Assembly (NCBI RefSeq): GCF_019599405.1
Contig: NZ_RKLQ01000001.1
Coordinates: 186,001-250,000, forward strand
Length of the DNA: 64,000 nucleotides
Origin: Haloarcula salinisoli
GTDB lineage: Archaea; Halobacteriota; Halobacteria; Halobacteriales; Haloarculaceae
Direction: 5' to 3'
The notes under the pieces were generated by a model. That model was not told the DNA's origin. It ran no database searches and was given only the letters and a program-made list of their open reading frames with translations. The translations under genes and the position numbers were made by a program. Shown piece after piece: positions 16,528 through 25,740 of this stretch; position 1 is the stretch's first letter, and every line of letters starts with the position of its first letter.

Positions 16528-17001
16528 ATGGCACCGCCCGACGACGGGACCGGAAAGCAGCGGCCACACGCCGACTTCGCCCCGTCGCTGTCGCTGTACT
16601 TCGACGCGAGTGTCCACTACGGGCCCGACAACGCGACGCCGACCTCGGCAGCCGTTGGGTTTCTCGTCGAGAGCGGGGCGACGACACACATCGAGCGGTC
16701 GGTGCCGGTCGACGCGTTCGTCTCGACGGCCCACCTGGAGTACCGGGCACTGCTGGAGGCCGTGCGAGCGGTCGCCGAGACGGGCGAGCGCGTGGCCTCG
16801 CTCCATATCCACGGCGACGCCGACGCCGTGATTCGCGCGGTCGACCCCGACCACCCGGCGACCCCGGGCGACCGGGTCTGTCGGACGAGGGTCGACGCCA
16901 TCCGCGACGCCGTCGCGGAGATTCCGGTCGTCACCTACCGGGTCGTCGGCCGCGGCGAGAACGAGCGCGCGCACCGACTCGCGCGTGCGGGCCACCGGTG
17001 A
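16528..17001 (+). CDS. RNase H-like domain protein
   Basis: 157 residues. An RNase H fold is suggested by LSLYFDASVHYGPDNA (first acidic residue on strand 1), HLEYRALLEAV (conserved Glu), LHIHGDADAVIRAV (third acidic residue) and a final helix with GENERAHRLARAG. In active RNase HI-type enzymes the last motif normally carries Asp (N..AD.LA), whereas here it is His, so catalysis is uncertain. Role could be RNA/DNA hybrid removal or a non-catalytic derivative. Confidence 0.7.
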   Translation: MAPPDDGTGKQRPHADFAPSLSLYFDASVHYGPDNATPTSAAVGFLVESGATTHIERSVPVDAFVSTAHLEYRALLEAVRAVAETGERVASLHIHGDADAVIRAVDPDHPATPGDRVCRTRVDAIRDAVAEIPVVTYRVVGRGENERAHRLARAGHR

Positions 17002-17023
17002 CCCCTGGGCACCACTGAGCAGA

Positions 17024-17034
17024 TAGTATAAGTA
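17024..17034 (+). promoter_or_regulatory. TATA box of the lipid kinase gene
   Basis: TAGTATAAGTA lies 23-33 bp upstream of the ATG at 17057, which supports that start and a leaderless transcript. Confidence 0.55.
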
Positions 17035-17056
17035 CGGGTGCCCGTTGCGTGTAGAT

Positions 17057-17959
17057 ATGCAAGTTGGCTCGCGCCGCGCCGTCCTCAACCCCGTCAGCGG
17101 TGACGGCGGTCACGCCGACGCCGTCGAGCGACTGCTCTCGGCCCGTGGCTTCGCCGTTGCCCGGACCGAAGGCCCGGGCGACGCGCTCGAGCTCGGCCGA
17201 GCCGCCGGCGAGGCAGGCGCCACCGAAGTCGCCGTCGCCGGCGGGGACGGGACGGTCAACGAGGTCGTCCGGGGGCTGGCCCGGGCCGACCACCTCGAGG
17301 CGGTGACGCTGTCGGTGATTCCGGTCGGGACCGCGAACCTGCTGGCGGGGACTATCGGCGTCGACGACCGCCAGCAGGCCATCGAGGTCGCAGACACCGG
17401 CGACGTGCGGAGCATCGACGTGGGCTTTGCGGACGAGGAGCCGTTTCTCGTCTCCTGTATCGCCGGGTTGCCGGCCGAGGCGAGCCTGGCGGCCTCCAGC
17501 GACCTGAAGTCACGGTTCGGGACGCTGGCCTTTCTCGTGACCGGCGCCCAGGAGGCCATCGAGTTCGACGGGCTGGACATCACCATCGAGGCCGTGGGCG
17601 AAGACGGCCCCGTTAGCTGGTCCGGTTCGGCGACGTGTCTGCTCGTGGGCAACGCCCGGAAGTTCGTCGAACGGGGCGGGCAAGCGGCGATGGAAGACGG
17701 ACTGCTCGACGTCGCCATCGTCGAACGGATGCCGACCGGCAACCTCGTCGCCGAGGCCATCGGCCACCGGCTGCTGGCGGCCGACACCGAGGGCGTCACG
17801 CACGTCCGTGCGACGGCGCTGTCCGTCGACGGCCACGGCGACCCGGTCACCTTCAGCCGGGACGGTGAAGTCGCCGAGCACGAGCGGCTGGATATCCGGG
17901 TCCGGAAACGGACACTCGACCTCAGAGTCGGCCCGGACTACGACCCCGACCCGCGGTGA
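17057..17959 (+). CDS. Diacylglycerol/lipid kinase family protein
   Basis: 300 residues from the ATG reading MQVGSRRAVLNPVSG. The DAGK catalytic signature is clear: NPVSGDGG at residues 11-18, VAVAGGDGTVNEVVRGL (GGDGT nucleotide-binding loop) and IPVGTANLLAGTIGV. The C-terminal half is the beta-rich domain of YegS/DgkB-like kinases. The likely reaction is ATP-dependent phosphorylation of a lipid or isoprenoid alcohol; the archaeal substrate is unknown. Confidence 0.9.
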   Translation: MQVGSRRAVLNPVSGDGGHADAVERLLSARGFAVARTEGPGDALELGRAAGEAGATEVAVAGGDGTVNEVVRGLARADHLEAVTLSVIPVGTANLLAGTIGVDDRQQAIEVADTGDVRSIDVGFADEEPFLVSCIAGLPAEASLAASSDLKSRFGTLAFLVTGAQEAIEFDGLDITIEAVGEDGPVSWSGSATCLLVGNARKFVERGGQAAMEDGLLDVAIVERMPTGNLVAEAIGHRLLAADTEGVTHVRATALSVDGHGDPVTFSRDGEVAEHERLDIRVRKRTLDLRVGPDYDPDPR

Positions 17960-18161
17960 CTCATCTCACCCGGAGACTGGTCCAGAAGCTGGCTGCCCCG
18001 CGCTACTGGCCACAGGACACTTTGTTTCATCACCGGGCGGCCAGTACAACCAGAAGCTTCAGTATCGCGTGTCCTATGTAGGTCCGTATGAACGCTTCGT
18101 GCTGTGCTGTGCGACGACACCCGGCGGTTCGTCGCCTCTACGGTCCTCTTCGACAGCGGTC

Positions 18162-18168
18162 GGAGGTG
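18162..18168 (+). promoter_or_regulatory. Strong Shine-Dalgarno site before the sulfatase-family gene
   Basis: GGAGGTG lies 6 bp before the ATG at 18175. Such a strong site is unusual in this mostly leaderless region and fixes the start. Confidence 0.6.
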
Positions 18169-18174
18169 CGCTAG

Positions 18175-19590
18175 ATGCCGGCCGCGGTGGACAACGTCGT
18201 TCTCGTCACCATCGACTCCCTGCGACAGGACGCACTCGGGGGCGAGGACAGCGCGTCGCCGGTGCTCGACGACCTCGCTGCCCGCGGGGTCGACTTCGAG
18301 AACGCCATGGCTCAGGGCAACTGGACGCCGTTCTCCTTTCCCTCTATACATGGCTCCCGCCCGGTGTTCGAGGAAGGGCCCGACATCGGTGTGGCCTCGA
18401 CGCCGACGCTGGCCGAGCAGCTTTCCGACGCCGGGCTGCGAACCGGCGGGTTCAACGCCGCCAACGGCTTCCTGACCGACCACTGGGGGTACGACCGCGG
18501 CTTCGACGAGTTCGAGCCGTTCGTCGACGGGAGCGGTTTCCTCGCCAGGCATCCGACCATCCAGGGGTGGGTACAGCTGGGTACCTCGCCGTTCCGGCGG
18601 GCCGCGAGCGTCCTCGGCGGCGGCGACGACGACCGGCCAGTCGCCGACGCGTCCCGGATGGGGGAACTCGAAGACCACGCGACCGACTTTCTGGAGACTT
18701 CCCACGACGGCTTCTTCCTGTGGGTCCACTACATGGACACACACACCCCATACGTCCCGGCCCCGCGACACCTCCGGGAAGTGTCGGACACCCACTTTGG
18801 CCTGTTCGGGATGCTGTGGTCGCACTTCCGGACGGGGATGGGGTGGGACGTCGACGAGCGCACCCTCGGGACGCTCCGGACGCTGTACGACGGAACCGTC
18901 AGGCAGGTCGACGCGAGCGTGGGTCGGCTGCTTGAGACCCTGGAGGCCGAGGGTATCGCCGACGACACCGCAATCGTCGTCGCGGGCGACCACGGCGAGG
19001 AGTTCCTGGACCACGGCCACCTCTCGCATTACCCCAAACTCTACCGCGAACTCATCGACGTACCCCTCTTCGTCACCCACCCCGACGGGGAGAGCGGGAC
19101 CGTCCACGAACCCGTCGGGCTCGACGTGATTCCACCGACGGTGTGTGACCTGCTCGGCGTCGACCCGGCCGACGCGTGGGCGGGCGCCAGTGTGGCCAGC
19201 GTCCTCGACGGCGAGGCTATCGACGGACGTGGCCCGATTATCTCCGTCGCAGTCCGGGGCGAGAGCGTGACGACCCAGCCGATTCCCCGCCACCGCGATG
19301 ACGGCGAACTGCTCGTCAGCGCCCGAGACGCCCGCTGGACGTATATCGAACACACGAAATCGGACCACCGCGAGCTGTACGATCGGCGCAGCGACCCAGA
19401 CGAACAGGTCGACCTCTGTGCCGACGAGACCGACGGCGAGGCCCCGCCGCCCGTCGTCGACCGCCTGTCCGCGGCCGTCGCCGACCACGTCGACAGGCTG
19501 GACTCGGCGCCAGAAGGGGGTCAGCGCGGCGATTCCGGCGGTGAATCCGAGGAAATAACCGCACGGTTAAAGGCACTCGGCTATAAATAG
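18175..19590 (+). CDS. Sulfatase/alkaline phosphatase superfamily hydrolase
   Basis: 471 residues. The metal-binding N-terminus reads NVVLVTIDSLRQDAL and the second site AGDHGEEFLDHGHLSHYP, both typical of the alkaline phosphatase superfamily. Where arylsulfatases have a formylglycine motif (C/S-x-P-x-R), this protein has GNWTPFSFPSIHG, so a Thr may be the nucleophile, as in phosphoglycerol or phosphoethanolamine transferase relatives. There is no signal peptide. It is followed after 6 bp by a GtrA membrane protein, so an operon role in glycan or polar lipid modification is plausible. Confidence 0.8.
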   Translation: MPAAVDNVVLVTIDSLRQDALGGEDSASPVLDDLAARGVDFENAMAQGNWTPFSFPSIHGSRPVFEEGPDIGVASTPTLAEQLSDAGLRTGGFNAANGFLTDHWGYDRGFDEFEPFVDGSGFLARHPTIQGWVQLGTSPFRRAASVLGGGDDDRPVADASRMGELEDHATDFLETSHDGFFLWVHYMDTHTPYVPAPRHLREVSDTHFGLFGMLWSHFRTGMGWDVDERTLGTLRTLYDGTVRQVDASVGRLLETLEAEGIADDTAIVVAGDHGEEFLDHGHLSHYPKLYRELIDVPLFVTHPDGESGTVHEPVGLDVIPPTVCDLLGVDPADAWAGASVASVLDGEAIDGRGPIISVAVRGESVTTQPIPRHRDDGELLVSARDARWTYIEHTKSDHRELYDRRSDPDEQVDLCADETDGEAPPPVVDRLSAAVADHVDRLDSAPEGGQRGDSGGESEEITARLKALGYK

Positions 19591-19596
19591 CGCTCC

Positions 19597-20007
19597 ATGT
19601 CGTTTGGCGTCGCCACGTCGCCGCGACGGGAGCGACTCGTTCGGTTCTTCCTCGTGGGCTGTACGGCCGCGAGCATTCAGCTCGCGCTCCTGTGGCTGTT
19701 CGTGGACCTCGGTGGCGTGAACTACCTCGTCGGTGCCTTCGTCGCCATCGAACTGACCATCCTGTTTCAGTACGTGCTCAACAACGCCTGGACGTTCCAC
19801 CGGTCGCGTCACTCCTCGATGCGGGAGTATCTCGTCGGGCTGGGCAAGACGAACCTCGTCAGGGGGACGGCCATCCCGCTGCAGCTGGGTATCCTCTACG
19901 TGCTGGTGACGCTCGGGACCGCGGAGTATCTCGTCGGCAACGCCGTCGCCATCGGCGTGACGGGGCTGTACCGGTACGCGCTCGACTCCGCCTGGACCTG
20001 GAACTAG
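19597..20007 (+). CDS. GtrA family membrane protein
   Basis: 136 residues with four predicted membrane helices and the GtrA features RFFLVGCTAASIQLALLWL at the N-terminus and VLNNAWTFHRS, with a second 'SAWTWN' at the very end. GtrA-like proteins are linked to flipping lipid-linked sugars for cell-surface glycans. It begins 6 bp after the sulfatase-superfamily gene and is likely co-transcribed with it. Confidence 0.88.
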   Translation: MSFGVATSPRRERLVRFFLVGCTAASIQLALLWLFVDLGGVNYLVGAFVAIELTILFQYVLNNAWTFHRSRHSSMREYLVGLGKTNLVRGTAIPLQLGILYVLVTLGTAEYLVGNAVAIGVTGLYRYALDSAWTWN

Positions 20008-20039
20008 GCGTTTTTACCGCGGGCGACCGCAGACGGGCC

Positions 20040-22022
20040 ATGGACGATTCGGTACGTGTCGGCGTCGACGTCGGCGGCACCTTCACCGACGTAGTTGTTC
20101 TCGGTCCCGACGGGCTGACGACTGCGAAGGTCCCCTCGACGACGCCACAGCACGAGGGTGTCGTCGCGGGTATCGAGGCTGCCTGTGGGACCGCCGATAT
20201 CGACCCTGATGACGTCGACCGATTTCGCCACGCGATGACCGTCGCGACGAACGCCTTACTCGAAACGGACGGTGCCGAGACGGCGCTGGTGACGACGGCC
20301 GGCTTCGGGGACGCCCTCGCCATCGGCCGGCAGGCTCGGCCCGACCTGTACGACCAGTCGGTCGCCCGGCCAGACCCGCTCGTGCCCGACGCGCGGCGGT
20401 ACGAACTCGACGAGCGAACCACGCCCGACGGTGTCGAGCAGCCGGTCGACCCCGACGCGGTCCGGGACCTCGCAGACGATATCGACGCCGACGCGGTCGC
20501 GGTGTCGCTGCTACACGCCTACGCCCACCCCGAGAACGAGCGTCGCGTCGCCGAGATTCTGCGCGGGGAACTCGAGGTGCCCGTCTCGGCGAGCCACGAG
20601 GTACTCGGCGCGTTCCGGGAGTACGAACGCACCGCGACGACGGTAGCCGACGCCTTCGTGACGCCGGTGCTCTCGACCTATCTCGGGCAACTCGAAACCG
20701 AGGCCCGCGAGCTGGGGCTGCCCGAGCCCCGCGTGATGCAGTCCAACGGCGGTATCGCCGACATCGGGACCGTCAGGGACACCGCCGTGACGACGGCGCT
20801 GTCGGGCCCGGCTGCGGGCGTCGTCGGTGCCAGCGCGTTCGAACCCGACGACGCCGACGGTCTCGTGACCTTCGACATGGGCGGGACCTCCAGTGACGTC
20901 TCGCTGGTTCGGGACGGCGGGGTCGAGCGGACGACCGACGCCGACGTGGGCGACCGACCAGTTCGCGTGCCGATGGTCGACGTCGAGACCGTCGGCGCCG
21001 GTGGGGGCTCTATCGCGTGGGTCGATTCGGGGGGCGCGCTGCGGGTCGGCCCCGAGTCGGCCGGTGCGGAGCCGGGGCCGGCCTGTTACGGACGGGGCGG
21101 GTCCGACCCGACCGTGACCGACGCCGCGCTCGCGCTGGGGTATCTCGGTCCCGAGACCACGCTCGGGGGCGACGTCGCGCTCGACGTCGACGCGGCTCGC
21201 GATGCGCTGGCCGACCTCGCGGCCGAGGCCGACCTGGACGGGCCACTCGACGCTGCCCGCGGGGTCTACCGGGTCGCCAACGCGACGATGACCCGGACCA
21301 TCCGCTCCGTGACGGCCGAACGTGGCCACGACCCCCGCGACTTCGCCATCGCGGCCTTCGGTGGCGCGGGGCCGATGCACGCCGCCGCCCTGGCCGACCG
21401 GCTGGGCGTCGAGACGGTCGTCGTCCCGCGGGCCAGCGGCGTCCTCTCGGCGCTGGGACTGCTGGCGGCCGACGAACGCCACGACGCCGTCCGAACCTAC
21501 CGGACGACCCTCGACGCGGCCGACCCCGAAGCCGTCCGCGGGGTGCTCGAGGACCTCGAAGCCCGGGTTCTGGACGAAACAGCTGCCCCCGGAGCCGCCA
21601 CCGTCTCTTTCGAGGCCGACTGCCGCTACGTCGGCCAGAGCCACGAACTCGGCGTGCGCGTCGAGGGTGTCGACCGCGAGGCGCTGGCCGACCGCTTCCA
21701 CGCGGCCCACGAGCGGGCCCACGGCTACCGGCTGGACGCGGCCGTCGAACTCGTCACGCTGCGGGCGACCGCGACCGTCGACCACGAGCTACCCGCTCTC
21801 AGTCACGAGCGCGGAGTGGACGATGACCGACGAACCCGCGATGTTTCCTTCGGCGGCGAGTTCCGCGAGACGCCGGTGCTGTCGTGGGACGGGCTCTCGC
21901 CCGGCGCCACGCTGGCTGGCCCGGCCATCGTCGCCGGCGGCGAGAGCACTGTCGTCGTCCCGCCCGGCTGGTCACTGGCAGTCGACGAGTGGGGGACGCT
22001 TCGACTGGAGGCAAGCCAATGA
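20040..22022 (+). CDS. hyuA: Hydantoinase/oxoprolinase A-type subunit
   Basis: 660 residues. The start ATG gives MDDSVRVGVDVGGTFTDVV, the actin-like ATPase phosphate-1 motif of the family. Further signatures are TNALLETDGAETALVTTAGF, FDMGGTSSDVSLV and FGGAGPMHAAALADRLG. Together with the next gene it would make an ATP-dependent hydantoinase, N-methylhydantoinase or 5-oxoprolinase-type complex; the exact substrate cannot be fixed. Its stop overlaps the start of hyuB in ATGA. Confidence 0.93.
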   Translation: MDDSVRVGVDVGGTFTDVVVLGPDGLTTAKVPSTTPQHEGVVAGIEAACGTADIDPDDVDRFRHAMTVATNALLETDGAETALVTTAGFGDALAIGRQARPDLYDQSVARPDPLVPDARRYELDERTTPDGVEQPVDPDAVRDLADDIDADAVAVSLLHAYAHPENERRVAEILRGELEVPVSASHEVLGAFREYERTATTVADAFVTPVLSTYLGQLETEARELGLPEPRVMQSNGGIADIGTVRDTAVTTALSGPAAGVVGASAFEPDDADGLVTFDMGGTSSDVSLVRDGGVERTTDADVGDRPVRVPMVDVETVGAGGGSIAWVDSGGALRVGPESAGAEPGPACYGRGGSDPTVTDAALALGYLGPETTLGGDVALDVDAARDALADLAAEADLDGPLDAARGVYRVANATMTRTIRSVTAERGHDPRDFAIAAFGGAGPMHAAALADRLGVETVVVPRASGVLSALGLLAADERHDAVRTYRTTLDAADPEAVRGVLEDLEARVLDETAAPGAATVSFEADCRYVGQSHELGVRVEGVDREALADRFHAAHERAHGYRLDAAVELVTLRATATVDHELPALSHERGVDDDRRTRDVSFGGEFRETPVLSWDGLSPGATLAGPAIVAGGESTVVVPPGWSLAVDEWGTLRLEASQ

Positions 22023-23572
22023 CTGCCGACGACACCGACCACGACATCGACGCGATAGAACTGGAGATACTGCGGAACCAGCTCGAGAGTGTCGCCGAGG
22101 AGATGGGCGAGGTGCTCGTCAGGGGCGCGTTCTCGCCGAACATCACCGAGCGACGGGACTGTTCGACGGCGCTGTTCGACGCCGACGGCCGACTCGTGGC
22201 CCAGGCCGAGCACATCCCGGTCCACCTGGGCGCGATGCCCGAGGCCGTCGACGCCGTGCTGACACACGACCCCGAGCCCGGGGACGTGTTCGTCCTGAAC
22301 GACCCCTTCGCCGGCGGCACTCACCTCCCGGACGTGACGCTAGTTTCGCCAGTCGTTCCGAACGACCGTATCGTCGGCTACGCCGTCTCTCGGGCCCACC
22401 ACGCCGACGTGGGCGGGATGGCACCGGGGAGCATGCCCGCGGGTGCCCGGGACATCCAGCAGGAAGGACTCCGTATTCCGCCGACCCGGCTCGTCGCCGG
22501 TGGCGAGCGCGTCGACGCCGTCTGGGACCTCATCACGGCCAACGTCCGAAACCCGGCCCAGCGACGGGCCGACCTGCGGGCCCAGCTAGGTGCGAACGAA
22601 CGGGGTGCCGAGCGCGTCGGCGAACTGCTTGCCGATCACGGCGAGGTGCTCCTTGCGGCGTTTGACGCCGTCCGGACCTACTCCCGCAAACGTGTCGAGG
22701 CCGAACTGGCTGCGTTCCCCAATGGGACCTACACAGCGACCGACCAGCTGGAGGGCGACGGCGTCACCGACGCCGACGTCCCCATCGAGGTGACAGTGAC
22801 CGTCGACGGTCACTCGCTCTCGGTCGACTTCTCGGGCACCGCGCCCCAGGTCGCGGGCAACGTCAACGCGCCGCTGTCGGTCGCCAAGAGCGCGGTGTAC
22901 TTCGCGGTCCGGTCGGTCACCGACCCCGACGTCCCGCCCAACGCGGGCTGTTACGACCCCATCGAGGTCCACGCGCCCGCGGGGACGGTGCTCAACCCCG
23001 AGCCCCCCGCGGCCGTCGTCGGCGGCAACGTCGAGACGAGCCAGCGCGTCGCCGACGTGGTCTTTCGCGCGTTAGCCGAGGCGGTCCCCGAGCGCGTCCC
23101 CGCCGCCGGCCAGGGAACGATGAACAACCTCGTCGTCGGCGGAAGCGACTTCAGCTACTACGAGACCATCGGCGGCGGGATGGGTGCCAGCAGCGACGGA
23201 GACGGTCCCAGTGGCGTCCAGGTTGGGATGACGAACACGCTGAACACGCCCGTCGAGGCGCTGGAGGTCGCCTACCCGCTCCGGGTCGAGGAGTACTCAC
23301 TTCGCCGGGGCAGCGGCGGGGCCGGGCAACAGTCTGGCGGCGACGGGCTCGTCCGGGAACTCACCGTCGAGACCGACGCCACCGTCTCCCTGCTGACCGA
23401 GCGCCGGCGGACGGCGCCGTGGGGGCTGGCCGGCGGCGAGGACGGTGCGACCGGGCGTAACTTCGTCGACGGCGAGGCCGTCCCTGCGAAGGTGACCCGC
23501 GAGGTCGACGCCGGCACGACGGTCCGAATCGAGACGCCGGGCGGTGGCGGCTACGGCGAGCCCGAGGACTGA
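22019..23572 (+). CDS. hyuB: Hydantoinase/oxoprolinase B-type subunit
   Basis: 517 residues starting at the ATGA overlap. Family motifs are [55 protein letters not shown], and the Gly-rich end [15 protein letters not shown]. HyuB-type subunits carry the metal-dependent part of the ring-opening reaction partnered with HyuA. Both genes are intact and acidic like their neighbours, so no sign of recent transfer. Confidence 0.93.
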   Translation: MTADDTDHDIDAIELEILRNQLESVAEEMGEVLVRGAFSPNITERRDCSTALFDADGRLVAQAEHIPVHLGAMPEAVDAVLTHDPEPGDVFVLNDPFAGGTHLPDVTLVSPVVPNDRIVGYAVSRAHHADVGGMAPGSMPAGARDIQQEGLRIPPTRLVAGGERVDAVWDLITANVRNPAQRRADLRAQLGANERGAERVGELLADHGEVLLAAFDAVRTYSRKRVEAELAAFPNGTYTATDQLEGDGVTDADVPIEVTVTVDGHSLSVDFSGTAPQVAGNVNAPLSVAKSAVYFAVRSVTDPDVPPNAGCYDPIEVHAPAGTVLNPEPPAAVVGGNVETSQRVADVVFRALAEAVPERVPAAGQGTMNNLVVGGSDFSYYETIGGGMGASSDGDGPSGVQVGMTNTLNTPVEALEVAYPLRVEEYSLRRGSGGAGQQSGGDGLVRELTVETDATVSLLTERRRTAPWGLAGGEDGATGRNFVDGEAVPAKVTREVDAGTTVRIETPGGGGYGEPED

Positions 23573-23644
23573 GACTGCTGTGTGCTACCGAGTCACTCGG
23601 CCAATCGAAACGCCTAAAGAGCAGACGGCGGAACGTGCAAGTGA

Positions 23645-23729
23645 GCCGAGGTAGCCTAGCCTGGCCAAGGCGGTTGCCTCGAAAGCAACTGTCCTCACGG
23701 ACTCAGGAGTTCAAATCTCCTCCTCGGCG
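23645..23729 (+). tRNA. tRNA-Ser (anticodon CGA)
   Basis: An 85-nt cloverleaf is visible. The acceptor arm GCCGAGG pairs with CCTCGGC before discriminator G. The anticodon stem GTTGC/GCAAC (23673-23677 and 23685-23689) encloses CTCGAAA with anticodon CGA at 23680-23682. A long class II variable arm (GTCCTCACGGAC) and a TpsiC arm with GTTCAAATC follow. The long variable arm and CGA anticodon identify serine (codon UCG). No intron is seen. The 3' 20 bp are repeated 132 bp further on. Confidence 0.96.
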
Positions 23730-23859
23730 TTTTGCTGGCGCAAACCGACGAGCGAAGCGAGTCGGCAGCGCCAGCAAACAACTTCCTGGAGATTTGAATG
23801 AGACCAGTCGCGCACAGCGGAGCGAGCACGTCTGGGCGTAGTTCAAATCTCCTCCTCGG
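23708..23859. repeat. Duplicated tRNA-Ser 3' end and flanking hairpin module
   Basis: AGTTCAAATCTCCTCCTCGG occurs at the end of the tRNA (23708-23727) and again exactly at 23840-23859, with an inverted partial copy (GGAGATTTGAA) near 23789-23798. Each direct copy is followed by a GACGAGCG(A/T)AGCGAGTC hairpin-like stretch and a GCCAGCG or GGCAGCGCCAGC segment. This fits either a partial tandem duplication or an attachment-site scar. Confidence 0.7.
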
Positions 23860-23923
23860 TGTGCAGCACAATCGACGAGCGTAGCGAGTCGCCAGCGCCG
23901 GCACTGACGAGCCACACGGACGC

Positions 23924-24829
23924 TCACTCCTCGCTGTCGTACTGGCTGTCCGCGAAGGGTCGCCACTGGTTCTCTCCGTCCTGTAGATTGACCGAGATGG
24001 CCTCGTAGCGGGACTGGCTCTTCCACTTTTCGAGGAACTTCTCCGGAGTGTCGACACCCGATTCGACCGTCTCGACCGTCTCGTCTTCCAGCGGGAAGGC
24101 CGCCAGCGCGTCGATACCGCGCTGCTCGAGGTACACCTCCTTCTTGCGGCCGGCCTTCTCCACGCGGACGTACTCGCCCTCGGTGAGCGGGTCGATGATG
24201 TGGGACTCCAGCAGCCGGTAGAGCCCCTCGTCGGATTTGGCTTCGGTGCTGGCGATAAAGGGGAGTTCCTCCCGCTGGGCGAAGGTGATGAGCTCCTTCT
24301 TCGTGGCCCCGTCCTCGCCGTAGAGGTACGCCAGCATCCGGAGCTGTTCCTCGGTCGGGCCCTGGAGTTCGAACACCGGGAGTTCAGTTATCTCACCCGA
24401 GTCCGGGAACACCGGCTCCTCGGGGGTCCAGACCTCCTCGGCGTCCAGGTCGGCCGTGCTAGACCGGACGTAGAACGGGGTCGCGTCGGCGGTCTGGGCG
24501 GCCATCATCCCCGCGATGGAGGCTATCTGACTCCCGGTGGAGACGTTGATGTAGACGTCGTCGTCCTCGTGGTCTTTGACGGCCTGGCTGAACGCCTGGA
24601 CGGCGCTGTCGAGGTCGTAGAGGTCCGCCTCCCGAATCTCCAGTTCGATGCGTTCGGCCGCTTCGAGGTCGTCGAGCATCTCGCGCTCGAACTCGGGGAT
24701 ACCGTCGGGCAACACACCCTCGCCGAACAGCATGACGACCTTGTCCGCTTTCAGGTCGTATATCGGCTCGACCACACGGGCCACTTCCCACCCTTGCGCG
24801 ACGATGTGGACCCGGTCCGTTACCTCCAT
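23924..24829 (-). CDS. CARF-like domain/winged-helix regulator (HFX_2341/DUF6293-type), paralogue 1
   Basis: 301 residues. The N-terminal Rossmann-like domain starts VTDRVHIVAQGWEVARVVEP and includes DVYINVSTGSQIASIAGMM (about 91-109), which resembles the ligand loop of CARF domains (N-x-TGG/S). A winged-helix region (about 150-250: LRMLAYLYGEDGATKKELI, then EGEYVRVEKAGRKKEVYLEQ) follows. The fold suggests a transcription factor that senses a nucleotide-like second messenger. No CRISPR locus is present. A near-identical gene lies directly upstream, each with its own promoter. Confidence 0.75.
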   Translation of the reverse strand: MEVTDRVHIVAQGWEVARVVEPIYDLKADKVVMLFGEGVLPDGIPEFEREMLDDLEAAERIELEIREADLYDLDSAVQAFSQAVKDHEDDDVYINVSTGSQIASIAGMMAAQTADATPFYVRSSTADLDAEEVWTPEEPVFPDSGEITELPVFELQGPTEEQLRMLAYLYGEDGATKKELITFAQREELPFIASTEAKSDEGLYRLLESHIIDPLTEGEYVRVEKAGRKKEVYLEQRGIDALAAFPLEDETVETVESGVDTPEKFLEKWKSQSRYEAISVNLQDGENQWRPFADSQYDSEE

Positions 24830-24852
24830 TGAGAAGTCGTAGCACGTCGGCT

Positions 24853-24866
24853 GATTTGTAAGTATC
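24853..24866 (-). promoter_or_regulatory. Conserved promoter element of CARF-like paralogue 1
   Basis: The plus strand reads GATTTGTAAGTATCGT, that is TTACAAATC as TATA-like core on the minus strand, 24-32 bp upstream of the ATG. The same core with the flanking ACGA occurs at the same distance before paralogue 2. Confidence 0.5.
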
Positions 24867-24871
24867 GTGTC

Positions 24872-25717
24872 CTACTCTTTCTCCGAGTTCCCGGCCCGCT
24901 GGTAGGAGGACGTCGTCTCCCTGGTTGGCAGTCTCGGGAAGTTCGGTGGGCCATAGACCGCGTCTTGCTCGACTGTTTCCAGCGTCTCCGCATCGAGTGG
25001 GAAGGCCGCCAGCGCGTCGACGCCCCGCTGTTCGATGCAGACCTCTTTCTTGCGACCGACTTTCTCGACGCTGACGTAGTCGCCCTCGGTGAGCGGGTCG
25101 ATGATATGCGACTCCAGCAGCCGATAGCGACCTTCGTCGGACTTGGCCTCGGTATTGGCGATGAAGGGCAGTTCCTGGTCTTCGGCGAACTGGATGAGCT
25201 CCTTCTTGGTCGCGCTGTCTCGCCCGTGGAGGTGGGCGAGCACGCGGAGCTGTTCTGTCGAGGGGCCCTCCAGTTCGAACACCGGTAGCTCGGTCGTTTT
25301 GCCGGCTTCCGGTATGACGGGTTCATCGGGGATCGACGCGTCGTCCTCGAATCCCGGCTGCACGTAGAACGGCGTGGCGTCGGCGGTCTGGGCAGCTATC
25401 ATCCCCGCGATGGCCGCGAGCGAACTCCCGGTGGAGACGTTGATGTAGACGTCGTCGCCCTCGTGGTCCTTGACGGCCTGACTGAACACCTGGACGGCGC
25501 TGTCGAAGTCGTAGAGGTTCGCCCGACGCATCTCGAACTCCAGTCGGTCCATCGACTCGAGGTCCGCAATCATCTCCTCTTCGAACTCCGCGAGCCAGGC
25601 GTCGTTCAGGGGGCCGATGAGCACTACTTTGTCGGCTTTGAGTTCGAACAGCGGGTCGACGATGCGCGCCACTTCCCAGCCGTGGGCGACGACGTGGACC
25701 CGGTCGGTGACCTCCAT
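24872..25717 (-). CDS. CARF-like domain/winged-helix regulator (HFX_2341/DUF6293-type), paralogue 2
   Basis: 281 residues, closely related to the gene that follows: VTDRVHVVAHGWEVARIVDP at the N-terminus, DVYINVSTGSSLAAIAGMI as the CARF-like loop, and a winged helix with RDSATKKELIQFAEDQELPF and EGDYVSVEKVGRKKEVCIEQ. The segment between the domains and the C-terminal tail differ most. The two genes are separated by about 40 bp that includes a promoter, so the pair arose by tandem duplication and can be expressed independently. Confidence 0.75.
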   Translation of the reverse strand: MEVTDRVHVVAHGWEVARIVDPLFELKADKVVLIGPLNDAWLAEFEEEMIADLESMDRLEFEMRRANLYDFDSAVQVFSQAVKDHEGDDVYINVSTGSSLAAIAGMIAAQTADATPFYVQPGFEDDASIPDEPVIPEAGKTTELPVFELEGPSTEQLRVLAHLHGRDSATKKELIQFAEDQELPFIANTEAKSDEGRYRLLESHIIDPLTEGDYVSVEKVGRKKEVCIEQRGVDALAAFPLDAETLETVEQDAVYGPPNFPRLPTRETTSSYQRAGNSEKE

Positions 25718-25740
25718 TACTCGCTTTCAGTGGGTCGGTG

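Noticed and set aside
17938-19488. A 516-codon minus-strand frame over the sulfatase-superfamily gene
   Set aside because: Antisense shadow of a clear enzyme gene; low-complexity Val/Gly/Asp composition typical of such shadows.
20511-21785. A 424-codon minus-strand frame within hyuA
   Set aside because: Antisense shadow of a complete hydantoinase gene.
23840-23859. Second tRNA gene
   Set aside because: Only the TpsiC and acceptor half is present, with no D or anticodon arm.
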